64,000 bases of DNA from Melampsora larici-populina 98AG31 (taxonomy: Eukaryota; Basidiomycota; Pucciniomycetes; Pucciniales; Melampsoraceae), in the NCBI RefSeq assembly GCF_000204055.1, contig NW_006768794.1, positions 124,001-188,000 on the forward strand. The letters run 5' to 3'. The notes beneath the pieces were generated by a model, which saw only the letters and a list, made by a program, of their open reading frames with translations, searched no databases and was not told the DNA's origin. Every line of letters starts with the position of its first letter. Within the stretch, counting starts at the first letter, position 1. Position numbers and translations under genes: made by a program. Below are positions 31,514 to 43,816 of the stretch, piece after piece.

Positions 31514-34083
31514 TCATGAAACCTTTCTTCGGGTCAGGATCACTTGCATGGGTTGTGCCATTGGTAAAGTCAGAGACGAGCCATATCTCGGTGTTTCTTC
31601 GGTCGATTCTTGAGTGATCTTGGCAATCTTTGGTACACTAGCCAGCCTAATGATAGTATTTCTTGTTAGTAACCCAGCTGTTGATCCATGATATGTTCAA
31701 CCTACCATCCTGGGGCAAATGCCATGTCATAGCGTCGCACAATCTCAACGATCACAGCCACTGCTTCTAATGTAGCCAGATGCATTCCCAAACATATTCT
31801 TGGCCCACCCTGTCAAAGATTGAATAAAAAAGATAAATCAATCTGAAGTTGATTGTGAAACAAAATTCAATTGGATAAAGACACGTGAACGAGAGCAGAA
31901 TACGACGCACATTGAAAGCATGGAATTTCCATTGGCTGTATTGTTTCAGTTTGCCTGCCTCGTCAATCCAACGCGATGGCTTAAATTCGGCGCAATCGTC
32001 ACCCCATATGCTTGGATCACGCGCCATTTGCCAGTCACTTGTGAATTGCATTTTTCAATATCAGTTTTTCTCAAACTTCATTACGGTGCTCATCGTAGGA
32101 TTTTCACCGGTGAGGATTTTAGTGGTCAGACAGCTTACCTCCAGTACAGGTAATCATTTGGTTGAACAATGGGACCATCCGGTAGCTTATCGTGATCTAC
32201 AGCAAATCTGAGATTCTGTGAATCAACCATGAGTGAGTATGCAATGAGATCTTACTACAAGACTTCTATAGAAAGGCGTCTCTCTGATGATAAGATTAGG
32301 GCTTATTCATGTTGAATTGACTTGCCTTGGGAACGCTCGGGTGAAGTCTTAAACCTTCATAAAAGACGCTGAGAACATTGATGAATTGTTTATAATTTTC
32401 ATAATCAACCAACGCATCGTCTTCAGGTAAAATTCCTTCGATCTCTACTCGCATTGAAGCCACGAGTGCGGGCCGTTGGATGAGATGGAATAAAGTCCAG
32501 GAAAGAGCTTGGGCAGTAGTATCCCTTGAAGAGTAAGAGGTGGCAGAACTTGTATCTATCAGCCCCGATTTCAGAATGTCTAGAAAGCGGTATGGGTCAA
32601 CTTACCTTCCAGCAATAATGAAGTTGATAGCCGCGTCCTTCAATTCATCTCGACTTAAAGAAAACCCTTTCTCATCATTGGATTGCATGAAGAGACCAAG
32701 TAAATCTGCGGGTGATTCGATTTGAGGACCGGCGTTCAAACGAGCATCAATGAGGTCATAGGCGTAACTGTCAATGATTTGACGAGCCGCCTTCATCTTA
32801 GGAAGCCTAGCCAAGATTTTAGCGAGCTTAGTAGAAAAGGCGCCAAGGACCATTCCAATGTCAAGTTGCCTTTGAACGTAGTCAAACGCATTGACAAATG
32901 GATCTGCTTCGTTCTCGGCCTTGAGAACGCTAAGTGCGCCAATTTCACGTCCAAACCTAAATCACTCATTACTGATCAGCTTGATGTCAAAGAGATGAAT
33001 AAAGCGTATCGAAGGATCGTAGAATATGACTGACATCATTTTCACAAATGATTCCAGGGTGAATCGATGGAACACATCGTCCATTTTCACAATTGCACCC
33101 TCTCTGACCTTGAGATCCAAGAAGCCATTGAACGAGCGCAACGTTTCATGCATCGCAGGAGTGACAATCGTCTATACACACCAGGCTTAGCTCGAGTAAC
33201 GATACTTGTGGTTGGTTTACTCACTTTGAAATTTCGAGCGTTGAAAATCCTCGTCTTGGTCTGCCGGGTAGCCTTCCAAGCCGCTCCATCAGTGACAAAA
33301 ATTCCTTGTCCAAAGACAGGGGACATGACATCTTGGAAGAGGTTTCCCTGCAAAGAGTGGAGGTCCCATTGGGAGTCAGCCCGCTATATCAATCGGCCTT
33401 GGGAGCTCACGAGCTCACTTTGACATAGTTGCTGAAATTAGCTATACGGCCATAAAAAAGTCAGTTTAAACATCATTTAATACCGTTCTGCACTGGAGTG
33501 ATCTGATGAATTTATACAAACTTTTCTGAACATACTCAATCCATTCAGGTCGACTTATCTGAATAAGCCTTGTTCCAGGAAGAGTGAGCTATAAGATAGG
33601 AAACGGTGGTTTCGTTTAGATTCTCAAGTAGAAAGAGCAAAGTCGTGAAGTAAATGAAAACTGACGGCCGCCCCAGCGCCATAGACGCGTGTGATTCTTG
33701 CACCCCACTCTATGATACATCGTCTATTCAAGATTACCTCTGGTAGCTAAGGCGAAACCATTTGTCATTTTTTCGCTACCTTGAAGTACTGCATGATCGA
33801 AGAGGTCATGAAGAAGAACCGCTAAATGGTACGTTCAACTTACTTGACCGATGCTATAGAAAATGTGAAGAACACCTTCAGTGACCGATTTTCTTGAATT
33901 TCAGTTTCGTTAGTATTGACTCACAGTGGCCATCCAGGTAGATCGTGATACACGTCTTTTCGCTCGCTGGTTCCAACAGCTTGGTTCGTTCGGAATCAAA
34001 GAGATATTTATGAATTTGGGTCCAGTTTTGTGAAACGAATTACTCACCACGTTTACGACTGAGTATATATACCCACCCAACAT
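31514..34083 (-). CDS. Cytochrome P450 monooxygenase
   Basis: A minus-strand gene with many short exons, a heme-thiolate monooxygenase normally anchored in the ER. From N to C it shows [31 protein letters not shown], then [15 protein letters not shown] (C-helix W..R), the I-helix [12 protein letters not shown] (about 32600), [11 protein letters not shown] (ExxR, about 32345), FKPSRW (PERF-like) and a heme loop [10 protein letters not shown]. An intron with a GTGCGT donor splits the heme loop between FN and GG (about 31810-31895). The C-terminus after MAFAPG joins a last exon ending in TGA at 31514. The heme-loop and I-helix form resemble fungal CYP52/CYP63-like fatty-acid or alkane hydroxylases, but the substrate is unknown. 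The 5' end is uncertain; the ATG at 34083 is a guess. No internal stop was noticed. Confidence 0.82.
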
Positions 34084-35113
34084 TTCAACGAAAAGACAAT
34101 AACAACATCATCAAAATGTGTCAATTATTGAACCTCAAATGCATGACTTACTACTTGAAGATGTAGGATACTACTCTCAAGGCTATGAGAAAGAAAGCCA
34201 ATTCTTTGATGAGATGTAAATATTCCGACATGATAAGTAGAAACAATCAGAGATGATCAAAAGGCGGGAGTTTGTTGAGTTTAGGAGAAGTTATAAATTG
34301 ATTGCTTCGAAAAGGTCCTGATCATCGCGAGAGAGAAACCTGTCCTTCCTCCTCATGTCACATGATGTTGTTTCCCAGGCAACTTCAATCTTAGCTCACT
34401 TACCCACGACCTACAACAAAACATTCATCGACTTCTTTTGGAGATAATAAAACTTGAGCTTCATAAATCTTCCAGGTGACAATGAGTAAAAATTTATTTC
34501 TCTTCCAGTATGGTCTGGCTTCAGTGATATGTACTCTGCGGTCGAAGCTTGAAGAAATCGGCCTTGTTTATGTCGAAAAGAAATCGTCTTCTAAAACAAA
34601 AGTACTTGATATGTTGAACCAAATTGGTTAGAACGCGGGTGTTTGAAAGGGACCCATATCAAAACTCGGATCAGACAATATTTAAATAAATACTTCAAAA
34701 TGCAAAAAGCATTTGAATCTCAGAATCATTGAATATAATGGAGAAGTACATATAATAATCCAAAAGAGTGACGCTTATTAAATTACAACAACCCCTCTGA
34801 CTCTCATAGCCTTAATCAATCAAGTAAGCTACAAGAGTTAGAGGTATAAAGACAAAAAGATTAAGATCCATAAAACCAACTATGATCCAGAACCAAACAC
34901 ATCACTATCATTTAACTCACCAACTGCACATCACGTGTACATAGAGACAATCAAACACTTACCCATAATCATACAACAGACTGAACATTTAAGAAATAGA
35001 TCACTAAGAAAAAAAATCATTGAGAAAAAGATCATCAAAGGATGCGTTGAACTCCTCTCTCTCTGTACCACTCTTTCAATCCAAAAAAAACTTTTATATC
35101 CGAGCATAATTCT
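34084..35113. other. Intergenic, no supported gene
   Basis: Separates the 5' end of the P450 gene from the 3' end of the RING gene. A+T-rich, with nothing recognised. Confidence 0.5.
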
Positions 35114-37267
35114 TCATCCACCTCGACCACCGTATCCACCACTAATATTAATCACCACTCTTCCTTTCTTTTTCTTTTTCTTATTACTATTATTCTTTTG
35201 ATCTTCTCGATCTTCTTCATCTTTAACTCCTTTCAAAACAGCTGCCCATGCATCATGATCGTGATCTTCGTTTGATTCATCAGTTATCATCGTACTTCTC
35301 ACTATTCTTGTACCCCAAACTGTTCTTGATCCACTTGGAATTTCATTCAATTTCAAAATTCCTTCTCCTTGAGGGCTAACTTGTTCATCTTCAACTTCTC
35401 CTCGTCTCATTGAATTCTCAGACGAAAAGTCATGTTCATCAGCATTGAATTCCGGAAATAATAACTCCTCTAGTTCTCCTAATGAGCTATTATTCTCTTC
35501 ACCTAAATCAAGAGTCTGAGGATGACTTGCTTGCTGAACTTCACTCTTCAATCTAGCCCTTTCCTCTTTCCTTAATTGTTCTTTACGTCTCATCCTACGT
35601 CGTCGAAGTGCAGCCCCTAAACAAGTATCATCTGCCTTTAAATATTCATCTATCTTGGTTTCTACAATCCTCACACTTGTACCTGTAGGTAAGTGTGAAA
35701 GATACTTGCATCTCTTCCTCAATGAGTCTGTCATTCTTCCTTCATTTGAACTTTCAACTTCTAATGCCAACTCATTAGGAAAGTCGTCATAACTTCCAAA
35801 TCGGGCTAATAAGATCCTGATGTCCAGTGGTGCGAGATAGACGTGTTGACCAGAGGCAGCTTGATAAAACCGATATGGTGGTGGACTGGCTTCAGGCGGG
35901 TTCACATTCTTCCGAGTTAGCGTGGGAGAGGGACGATTCGAGATTGGATCGGTTGGATCATATGGCTCTACTACTCCTTCCTCATCTTCATCCGTCGTAC
36001 TGACAAATCCGCTGATCGAATCCTCAGCTCGGGAGAGCCTTTCTTTATCTAGATTTTCTTGTTGGTCTACAACTGAAGAGATCTGTCGAAGAGCCTTCTT
36101 ACGAGAAGTCATGACGGCCGTAGTCTTTAATAATCCTACTTTCACAATCTGTTCTCGTACCTTTGCATCGGCTGCTCGAACAAAGACTACGCCTAGATCA
36201 GCTTGAGTGTCGGAGGCAGACCAAGTAACGAGTGTAGCTAGTTCTGTCTGTAATTCTTCCAAATCGTTATTCAACTCATTGTTCATATAATCAGGTGCTG
36301 CGACCATGAATTTAGCATGAGTAAGAGCATCAGGAGTGAAATGCCAAGGAGATTGAAGAGGTTCGATAGCAGATGAAGGCCAAGTTGAAGAACGAGGAAG
36401 TGCCAAAGTTGAAAAAGTAGGACGTTCCATGAGACGAAATCGAATATGAGTTTGTTCTGAATCAAAGTTTAACCATTTAACAGATTTGAGATCTTTCTTC
36501 ATCACTGGATCTGTACAAACTGGACATTTTCGACCTTCACCCTTCTTTTCTTCACTCAATTCAAGATAATGAAGTAAACAAGAATAACAAAACACATGTC
36601 CACACTTTGTGATTCGTGCTGCTGTAGTGGGTGAAAGACAAATCGGACATGCCAGTTTGGATAAACCAGAAGATTCGTTTTCTTCATGAGTCGAATGATC
36701 AGGTCGGGAAACATGAACGATGACTTGAAGAATATCTTAAGAAACGATACAAGAGGTGAGATGTAAGTGTGATGAAGTCAATAGGTTGGATTTGATGGTG
36801 AAAGAAAAGACAGACCGGGCCAATGGAATCGGATATCCGGATCGGCAAAATGTGCTGTATAATCGCCAGTAGGCTTGAGTATGAATCGATATTGAGCATG
36901 TACAAATCCTTTTGAGAAACGAAGAGGAAGAGAGCAAGATGAACTCCAAGTTGTCCAGACAGTCTGATGATTGATATCACTCACTATCTTTATCGTAAAA
37001 TGGATGGTTTGATGCATGACGTTTTACTGAACGTCGGGCTGGTAGAGAAGTAAGAGGAGAAGACCTTGGAGGTAAAGTGAAACCCAGAAGCTGAAATCAA
37101 TGAGAAAGATGGTTAGTTTTAGTTGAATGAGATTGAAAGATGAGATTACTAACATGATTTAATGATCGATCAGCTAATCTTCTTTCATGTTGTGATTGTC
37201 TGTTTGAGATAGTTTGTGGTTTTGGTGATGTGTTGTTGTTGTTTGATTGAACTGATTTAGTGGTCAT
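35114..37267 (-). CDS. RNF10/Mag2-family RING E3 ubiquitin ligase
   Basis: Start ATG at 37267 (MTTKSVQSNNNN) and stop at 35114. Introns lie near 37150-37095, 36985-36915 and 36835-36740. The exons give TLPPRSSPLTSLPARRSVK, GFVHAQYRFILKPTGDY, PDIRFHWPG, then DILQVIV, then a C3HC4 RING (CPICLSPTTAARITKCGHVF...C.....CPVC). This order, with LPPR and the NxxFRF-like segment before the RING, is typical of RNF10 proteins. The large exon (36595 downwards) adds the conserved middle (ASGQHVYLAPLDIRILLARFG) and a long charged tail ending KKKKKKGRVVINISGGYGG. Human RNF10 and yeast Mag2 ubiquitinate small-subunit ribosomal proteins on stalled ribosomes; that role is inferred for this gene. It appears intact. 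Confidence 0.85.
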
Positions 37268-38142
37268 GATGTTGTTGTTGTGGTTGATGATGGTGATGGT
37301 GATGGTGATGGTGATAGTACTGGTCTTGATGGTGTTCTTGATGGTTTGATGCTTTCCAATTTGCTGTGACTCCAAATTTGGTAATCTCGGACCCGGCCTT
37401 GTGACTTTGCCGGGTGCCGTACAATGCCAGCAATGCCACCCATACGGTACATCACTCAGTCATCCTTGCACTTTAGGTGACATTGAAGCTTTTTCAGAAG
37501 GAAATGGTGATGAATGTTCTAACGTGACCCATGCTGGCTTTATTCCTTCATCGTAATCTCTTTTCTAGGATGATCATTTGCAGAAAAGCAGGTTTGCTCA
37601 AACTATCCAAGCCATACTATATCAAGAGTGAATAAAATTGTGTTCAATTCTTTAACATTCATGCATACTACTGATCATTGCGATTAAGTTGAGAAAAAAG
37701 AAGACAATCACAATTATTTGAAGGTAAACATGAAGATATTTATATATATAACATCGGTCTCGGACCAAAAAAAACTGAAATCACATTGATTAAAGAAAAA
37801 GAAAATTAAATTGAAACGATTACGAATGAAAGAAGATTTAAGTTTTCTAGAATTTGAAAACTAGTTAGTAGCAATCACTATTGTCGATAAATCTATCCAC
37901 ACAAGGCTTGATTGTATTGATGTTGAGAAATTCAATTCACTTCTCCTGACTTGATCAAGTGCCACTCGAGTCCATGTCCATGATTGTCATGTTTTTTTAT
38001 CATGATTTGTTTTTGATCTTCAAACTCAACCTTACACTTCATAATGAAAAGTTATAAATTTAAACTTGACGTTAATGGATGTTCAATCAGTTACTTAATC
38101 TTCCTTATCCTTCACATTTTCTATCAATTTTCCATTGACTTT
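37268..38142. other. RNF10-like 5' flank with GGTGAT microsatellite, then no gene
   Basis: 37285-37318 holds about five tandem GGTGAT units just upstream of the RNF10-like start codon, probably in its 5' UTR. The rest is A+T-rich with no supported gene. Confidence 0.55.
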
Positions 38143-38809
38143 TTAAAACGAATTACAAAGAAAGAATCCATAATCTTGATCAGTATTCACTTCAATCAAT
38201 AATAAAATCATGTGACCGAGTAGGAATTTCTTACGTGGCTTAGCTTCTCCTCGTATTTTTGTGATAGCTTTGGCCAAATCTGATGCATGTTCAACTGCTT
38301 TTGATGGATCAATGATAAAATCCTGTAATAGAATCCTGTAAAACATCATCAACAACCCAACATGTATCATGATCAATGTCCAAGCTCTGATTCTTATGGA
38401 TCAAAGTGTAGAAACAAAGATTCGAAGCAAAACTAAACAAGTGAAAGAAAATGACATACACAATTTGATCAATAAGAGGTTTGATCTTCTCATAAGATGT
38501 TTTAGATTTTTGTTTTGCCTTACGAAAAAGTCTAAGCCGACTAGCGTTTTGCATATACTCTGAACAAATCGCTTTATAGGCTACATCAAGTAATTCATCT
38601 CTATCTTTAGAATCTGCTAGTTTTGAAACATAATCATTCATATTGGTGACTTCTTCGGTTAATGATTTGATCTCATCTGTGATACTCTTTTTGGATTTAA
38701 TAGGACAATACTTGACGTTGGCGGCAAAACTGGTGGCAGCTGAAGTCAGCCCTGCAAACCAAATTAAACTGAATACGATGAGGAAGCAATCAAATCGACG
38801 AGAAATCAT
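38143..38809 (-). CDS. Small secreted protein, family member 1
   Basis: MISRRFDCFLIVFSLIWFAG followed by LTSAA is a good signal peptide (about 25 residues). The mature part is helical and charged, with two cysteines in the contexts KYCPI and AICSE, and the core VAYKAICSEYMQNASRLRLF. One intron runs from GTATGTC after LIDQIV (about 38459) to the acceptor before GATTCTATTACAG (about 38335), and the frame resumes as DFIIDPSKAVEHA. The C-terminus after AKPRKKF (LLGHMILLL...) differs from its paralogue at 40316-40984 and may have been replaced by a frameshift or splice change. Function is unknown. Rust secreted families of this kind are effector candidates, but that is inference. Confidence 0.72.
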
Positions 38810-40315
38810 GATGAAAGTATGTAGGTGTTTAGGAACACTGTCTGAAATTGACCAGAATTTACAGTTATCCTGACAGATGCGATCAAATTGACGAGTTAGA
38901 AACTAGGTAAATCGCTTATATGTGGGTGGTAGGAATTTTTAAATGGATAGGATATAAATCTTTCAAATTCCTAAGCAGTTTTCAGAGTTGACTGGAATTT
39001 GAAGATATCGTAAAGTACGAATGCAAAAAGAGATAGCGGAATGAAATCAAAGTGATGGTAGATTATTTATGGACTTTAATGTTGTCAAGTGCACAACTAG
39101 CTGACGGCAAGAGTTGAACAAATAAATAGCATGAACAAAAAGCTGAAACATTGCCCCGTGACATCGACAAACATCTTTGCGACTTTCAATCATTTGATGA
39201 GCCACATGGGTTTACCACTACACGAGGATGCATAAAAATGTGTCTCTGGTGACCGATGCTATCCTGAGCCTCGCACTCAGTTGAGCACTTCGACGCTCGG
39301 GGCCTTGTCTTCTACGTCGGGCGTTCGAAAGCATGCTGTAAAACAGACTTGAGCACGGGGCACTGCTCGCTGGTTCATCGACGATTGATACCTGATCAAC
39401 CCTTTTTCAAGGCTTCGTCTCCATTTTTGATCGCAACCCCGGGCACATCCAGGTGACCCATGATCAATTGGCTTCGGAGACCAACTCCGCCATCAATACC
39501 CGCAAAGGGTCCTGGTCGCGAAGAAATTCAAGTTAACAAAAACCTAGAAATGTTTGCGACACAGACGGCTCGTTAGGTCGCAGGGTGAATGTTAAGCATG
39601 TCGGTCAATGATTGACCAAAGGACAAGTGCAAGCACTTCAACTTGGAGGTAAATACTAGAAGTGATGCAATCATGATTTCATCACCAACTTTGATAGTAT
39701 TGCTGGAAGTTGATGCTGTTTTGACTTGCGACTTTCAGATAAAGTCAATCAACTTTTGTAAACCACTTGCCTTCGTCAACTTTGTAAACATTGAACTTTT
39801 CGGCAAGATGAAATTTTGGGTTTAGTTTTTCAGCTTTCTTTTTGTCACAGTGTTTTCGATTTAAAAAAAGGTGATTGTACAAGTAAGGCAGCTACTGCAA
39901 ATGCGACCACAGAGCCAACCACTTCTGGCTTAGCATACTTTTCGAGTCAATTTGCGTTATCTGCACAAGGTTATAGGATTTCGTAAAAGCTTTACAAATT
40001 TATGTGGACTATCTGAGACTACACAAATGTCTATGATTTGGTTTTACAAAGAAATTATGGAATTTGATGTCACTTCATCAACACCGAGTGAGGCGGTAGG
40101 CACAGATTAAATTCTGCACTTTTAGTCACTGTTGGTATCTTAATATTGTATTGGTTGGATCTGACTTCATTTAGTCTTGAAGTGTGGCTATTCATCTTCA
40201 TCGACCATATTAACCTTCCAGATACGCGACCACACTGTTACAAAATCTTGTTGAGCTTTCTGACAATCATTCATGAACAATGAGATTATTGCTTGATGTG
40301 TCGAATCACCTGTTG
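38810..40315. other. Region between the two secreted paralogues
   Basis: About 38830-39120 is the upstream region of member 1 and aligns with the upstream region of member 2 (ATGTTGTCAAGT and CGCAACTA-like text). A patch at about 39230-39600 is clearly richer in G+C than its surroundings and could be a coding remnant or insertion, but no frame is recognised. Confidence 0.4.
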
Positions 40316-40984
40316 TTATTGACCACCTGCATTTTTCCTCAATTCAGCATTGACTGTATACGCATTTTTTGAGAATGAATCAGCCACCTGAGTTTCAATT
40401 TTTTTTTTCAAAATCTCAACTCGAGTTGAAAATTTCTTACGAGGCTTAGCTTTTGCTCTTATAGCTGTGATAGTTTTGGATAACTCTGGTGCATTTTTAA
40501 CGGCGGCAGATGGGTCTATGATGAAGTTCTGTAAGTGTATCCTGTGAATATTGATCAGAACACAATCATTGTCAATGACCAGGTTTTTGTAAATGCGAAA
40601 GTAGAGAAGTTCAGGAAAACAAACGACATACAAGATTTGATCAATGAGAGGTTTAATCTTGTCATACGCTGGCTTTGACTTTGGTCCTGCTTTCTCAAGA
40701 AGTCGAAGTCGACTAGCGTTCTGTTTAAGTTCTGAGCATATCGCTTTATATGCCACATCAAACAAAGATTCCGAAGATTGTTTAGGTTTTTCAAAATCTC
40801 TAACATACGCATCCATCCTGTTGACTTCACTAAACAGATCTTCTAATTCTGATTCGATAGAACTTTTGGGATCAAGTGGACAAAACTGGATGCTGGCTAC
40901 TCTGCTATTGGCTGCTGAAGAAAGACCGAGAAACCATATTGAGGTGACCATTATGATGAGACAATTAACTTGACGGGAAATCAT
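40316..40984 (-). CDS. Small secreted protein, family member 2
   Basis: MISRQVNCLIIMVTSIWFLG with LSSAANS forms a signal peptide. The core is closely related to member 1: VAYKAICSELKQNASRLRLL, then KIKPLIDQIL, then NFIIDPSAAVKNAPELSKTI and AKPRKKF. One intron starts at GTATGTCG (about 40630); the acceptor that keeps the frame is TTCACAG before GATACACTTACAG (about 40544). The C-terminus is a basic helix ending LRKNAGGQ. The gene is arranged head-to-tail with member 1, about 2.2 kb apart, and shares upstream sequence. Its role is unknown; secretion is predicted from the sequence. Confidence 0.75.
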   Translation of the reverse strand: MISRQVNCLIIMVTSIWFLGLSSAANSRVASIQFCPLDPKSSIESELEDLFSEVNRMDAYVRDFEKPKQSSESLFDVAYKAICSELKQNASRLRLLEKAGPKSKPAYDKIKPLIDQILYVVCFPELLYFRIYKNLVIDNDCVLINIHRIHLQNFIIDPSAAVKNAPELSKTITAIRAKAKPRKKFSTRVEILKKKIETQVADSFSKNAYTVNAELRKNAGGQ

Positions 40985-42209
40985 TGTAAAAGAACAAGTT
41001 TAAAATTCCTGACAAAAATTAACCAGAATTTGTAGCTGTCCTTGAAGTGCGATTTGTCCGGCGGGTTACTCAGAAACTAAAGAAATTAATGTGTGGTCAA
41101 AGTTTTACATAGGTTGGATACCACGTCCAAATTTCCAACAAGTATTAAAGAATTGACCTGAATTCTGAGATATACTGATATGCGAATGAAAAAGATGATG
41201 ACATAAAATTGGGGGAATATCATCCAGAAGGCGTGGATATTCATGGGCTTGATATGTTGTCAAGTCCGCAACTATGCAGCTGAGGCCGAGGAAGACCTGC
41301 GCAACTGGTTGCCACTGTCCTAGGGAGGTAGAACCTTGAAAAATCGGACCAAGATAACACAATATGTATGAAGAAGTGGTTCTTTGATATCGATTCCTTA
41401 ACTTTTCTTGGTTTTTATCAATTTTGAAGTGACACTCCCTCATGTAATCCCATACTTTAATCTGAACCCCATAACCTTTCAACTTTCCTTCTCTTTCAAA
41501 TTCACTTTCTTATCAAAATATTCAACTACATGATCTACATAAACACCTCACTTGTGATGGATCCTGAAAAAGTTATCCAATGTATCTGAATTATTGAACT
41601 TTTTAAGACCACAATACGAGTCAGGAGTTCTTTGATTCGCAAAGATGTTTCGTCTGATACATGTCAAAATATCTGTATAAACCTCGCGTCGTAAGATGAG
41701 GTGGTGTAAGATGAGGTGGTCTGTATTTACTTTTCATGAGGCTTCTAGCTGTTGAGATTGATTTATAGAAAATTCTTTCTCACCAAACACGGGAAGGAAG
41801 ATTCGCAATTGTAAGGAACACGAAACCGGAGAGATGAAGCGGATGTTTGCAACGGAAAGATGATCGTAACAAAGCGACATACGAATATAATGAGTCTATT
41901 GCCAGCATTAGCTTAGTTACCGTACGGAAAATTTTATCAATATTCAGGAAGCTTGTATTACACAAATAATGCTTCGATAATGCTTCGATAATGCGATCAA
42001 GAAATGAGATTGGCCGATCATCTGTTTGTACCCTGAGCGTTATGGGATTGCAGTATGGGATTGTATGGTGGGATCAGCACCGATGTTTCCATATAAATCT
42101 GAGGACATCGTCGCCTCGCGTTAATTTTCTTTCACCCTTCCACACAACTTCACCCTTCACACTCTTACTCATACCCGAATCCCTTCAACCACTTCTTATA
42201 TTCACCACC
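40985..42209. other. Upstream region of secreted member 2 and promoter of the next gene
   Basis: 41085-41290 matches the upstream part of member 1. Small tandem repeats occur: GTAAGATGAGGTGGT twice at about 41692-41721 and AATGCTTCGAT twice at about 41970-41992. A TATA-like ATATAAATC lies at about 42091, some 120 bases before the next start codon. A 125-codon reverse frame at 41105-41482 is not supported. Confidence 0.45.
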
Positions 42210-42536
42210 ATGCCTTTACAAAGACATCAAACCCAAGCCAACGTTCTCGCCCCCCGACCTCCCCCTCTCCGACAACGTAATCCAATTCCCAAACGCCGCC
42301 CTGATCCACCCACAACACCAGTCAAAGATGAAAAACAACCAAAGAAGGCATTTGAACCCGTCGAGCTTCATCCTAAGAAGTTAAATCGACTTTGCTTGAC
42401 ACTTTTAATGAATGATCTTTCTCTCACTTCTACTCGAACACACACATACCGCCCATCTATCAAAGGTCGTATCATCATTCTCAAAGACCTCTCCAAGATT
42501 CCTCAACCAATTCCTGAGTCTGCTCGAAAAGTTTAA
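42210..42536 (+). CDS. Small proline- and lysine-rich protein, unknown
   Basis: ATG at 42210 lies in the good context CACCACCATGCC, with a TATA-like box 120 bases upstream. The 108-residue product begins MPLQRHQTQANVLAPRPPPL, is basic and proline-rich (RQRNPIPKRRPDPPTTPVK), and then has a more regular C-terminal half (PVELHPKKLNRLCLTLLMND, RPSIKGRIIILKDLSKI). TAA is at 42534-42536. A GT-AG intron seems to follow in the 3' UTR. The codon use and ordered C-terminal half suggest a real gene, but no family is recognised. A longer upstream frame exists but would start in the promoter. Confidence 0.55.
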   Translation: MPLQRHQTQANVLAPRPPPLRQRNPIPKRRPDPPTTPVKDEKQPKKAFEPVELHPKKLNRLCLTLLMNDLSLTSTRTHTYRPSIKGRIIILKDLSKIPQPIPESARKV

Positions 42537-43494
42537 AACCTTTAAGATGTGAGTGTGATATTTTCCATTTTTTCTTATATACTTACTGATATCACTTGTT
42601 CTTTGTTTGTCTCGGTCGCGATCTCACAGTGAACCTCTGGATATGCTACTTTGATCGATGCCTATGAATATCAAACATTTATGGAGCTGATCAAATTGAT
42701 CCTTTTTTCAAGTTCTCCAAAAAATTATTCATCTTTATATTAGACTTTATAGCTATTTAATTTTCTTAAACTTAACCCGATGATGTTCAACAATAAATCT
42801 TTAACTGAGGGTCTCACTTTTTTAAAGTCAACCCAATGATGTTAAATAACAAATCTTACTGAGGGTATTATAACTGCATGTTTCATTTTATTATACATTG
42901 ATGTTTTCTCGTCCTTCTTCACCAATTTCTCAACTCGTAAAATACCATAATGTCGTCAAAACTCTAGACCAATAAATCAAATCTCATTTTTTAACGTATT
43001 GTAATAATTTCCATTGCTATCCGATTCAAAAGCCAAACGAGCAGAAAAGAAATATATGAACAAAGCCACAAGCGGCAAAACTACTGTGATATAATTAGCT
43101 TACCCCTCTTGACATAGGATTTGCTATACCCTGATGTATTTTGTCTGATCTGTTCTCTCTTTTCTTTTGTGTTGTCCTTTCCACGCTCGCTTTTCTATTA
43201 CTTGTGCGCTTCTCAAAATGTACAATCTTCTCATTACCTCGACAAATTTGCACTGGATTTATCCAACATCAGTCTTCATTCCAGCAAAAAAAACTGACCT
43301 CTTGTAAACGACCCAACTCAATCAGTGCTTTTTTGGTCAAACTCAATTGCCAGACTTGAACAGCAAACACAGTACCAGCCTTTTATCCGCCTTTTGTTTG
43401 TAGGCGGAGTAACTCATAGTGTGTGTTCTCTAGTAACACTCTTTTGCCACCATTACACAGGCAGATCATCATGACACAGTTGATTACAATTATG
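42537..43494. other. No supported gene
   Basis: A+T-rich. A 72-codon frame at 43141-43359 is not supported. An imperfect duplication (TCAACCCAATGATGTT and similar) occurs near 42775-42845. Confidence 0.45.
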
Positions 43495-43503
43495 ATACAG
43501 AAA

Positions 43504-43816
43504 GGGGTCGGTGAATTTTACGCACAACGTTTTACGCACTTTTTTGATCGTAAAAGACGAAGTGCGTAAAGTTGCGTCTTCCGGTGAGAAAAGTGCAACT
43601 TTACGCTCAAAAAAGTTTTTCGCTTCGTCGTAAAGCATACATTGTAAAAAAAAAGATCGTAAAATTGTCCTTTGATACCCTCAAATCTTTACTTTTACGC
43701 ACAATATTTTACGCGTAATCGTATAGCGCAAAATATGACGTCGCAAAGTTGCATAATCCAATCGCAAATGTGCTACTTTACGCCACCAAACCATCATTTT
43801 GCGCTGAACAAGTCAC
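43504..43816 (+). repeat. MULE left TIR (about 313 bp)
   Basis: Inverted copy of 49683-49980 with scattered differences and small gaps. It is rich in GCGTAAA and TTTACGC, giving internal hairpins. Confidence 0.9.

Noticed and set aside
41105..41482. 125-codon reverse frame
   Set aside because: It lies in the duplicated upstream region of secreted member 2 and has no counterpart frame upstream of member 1.
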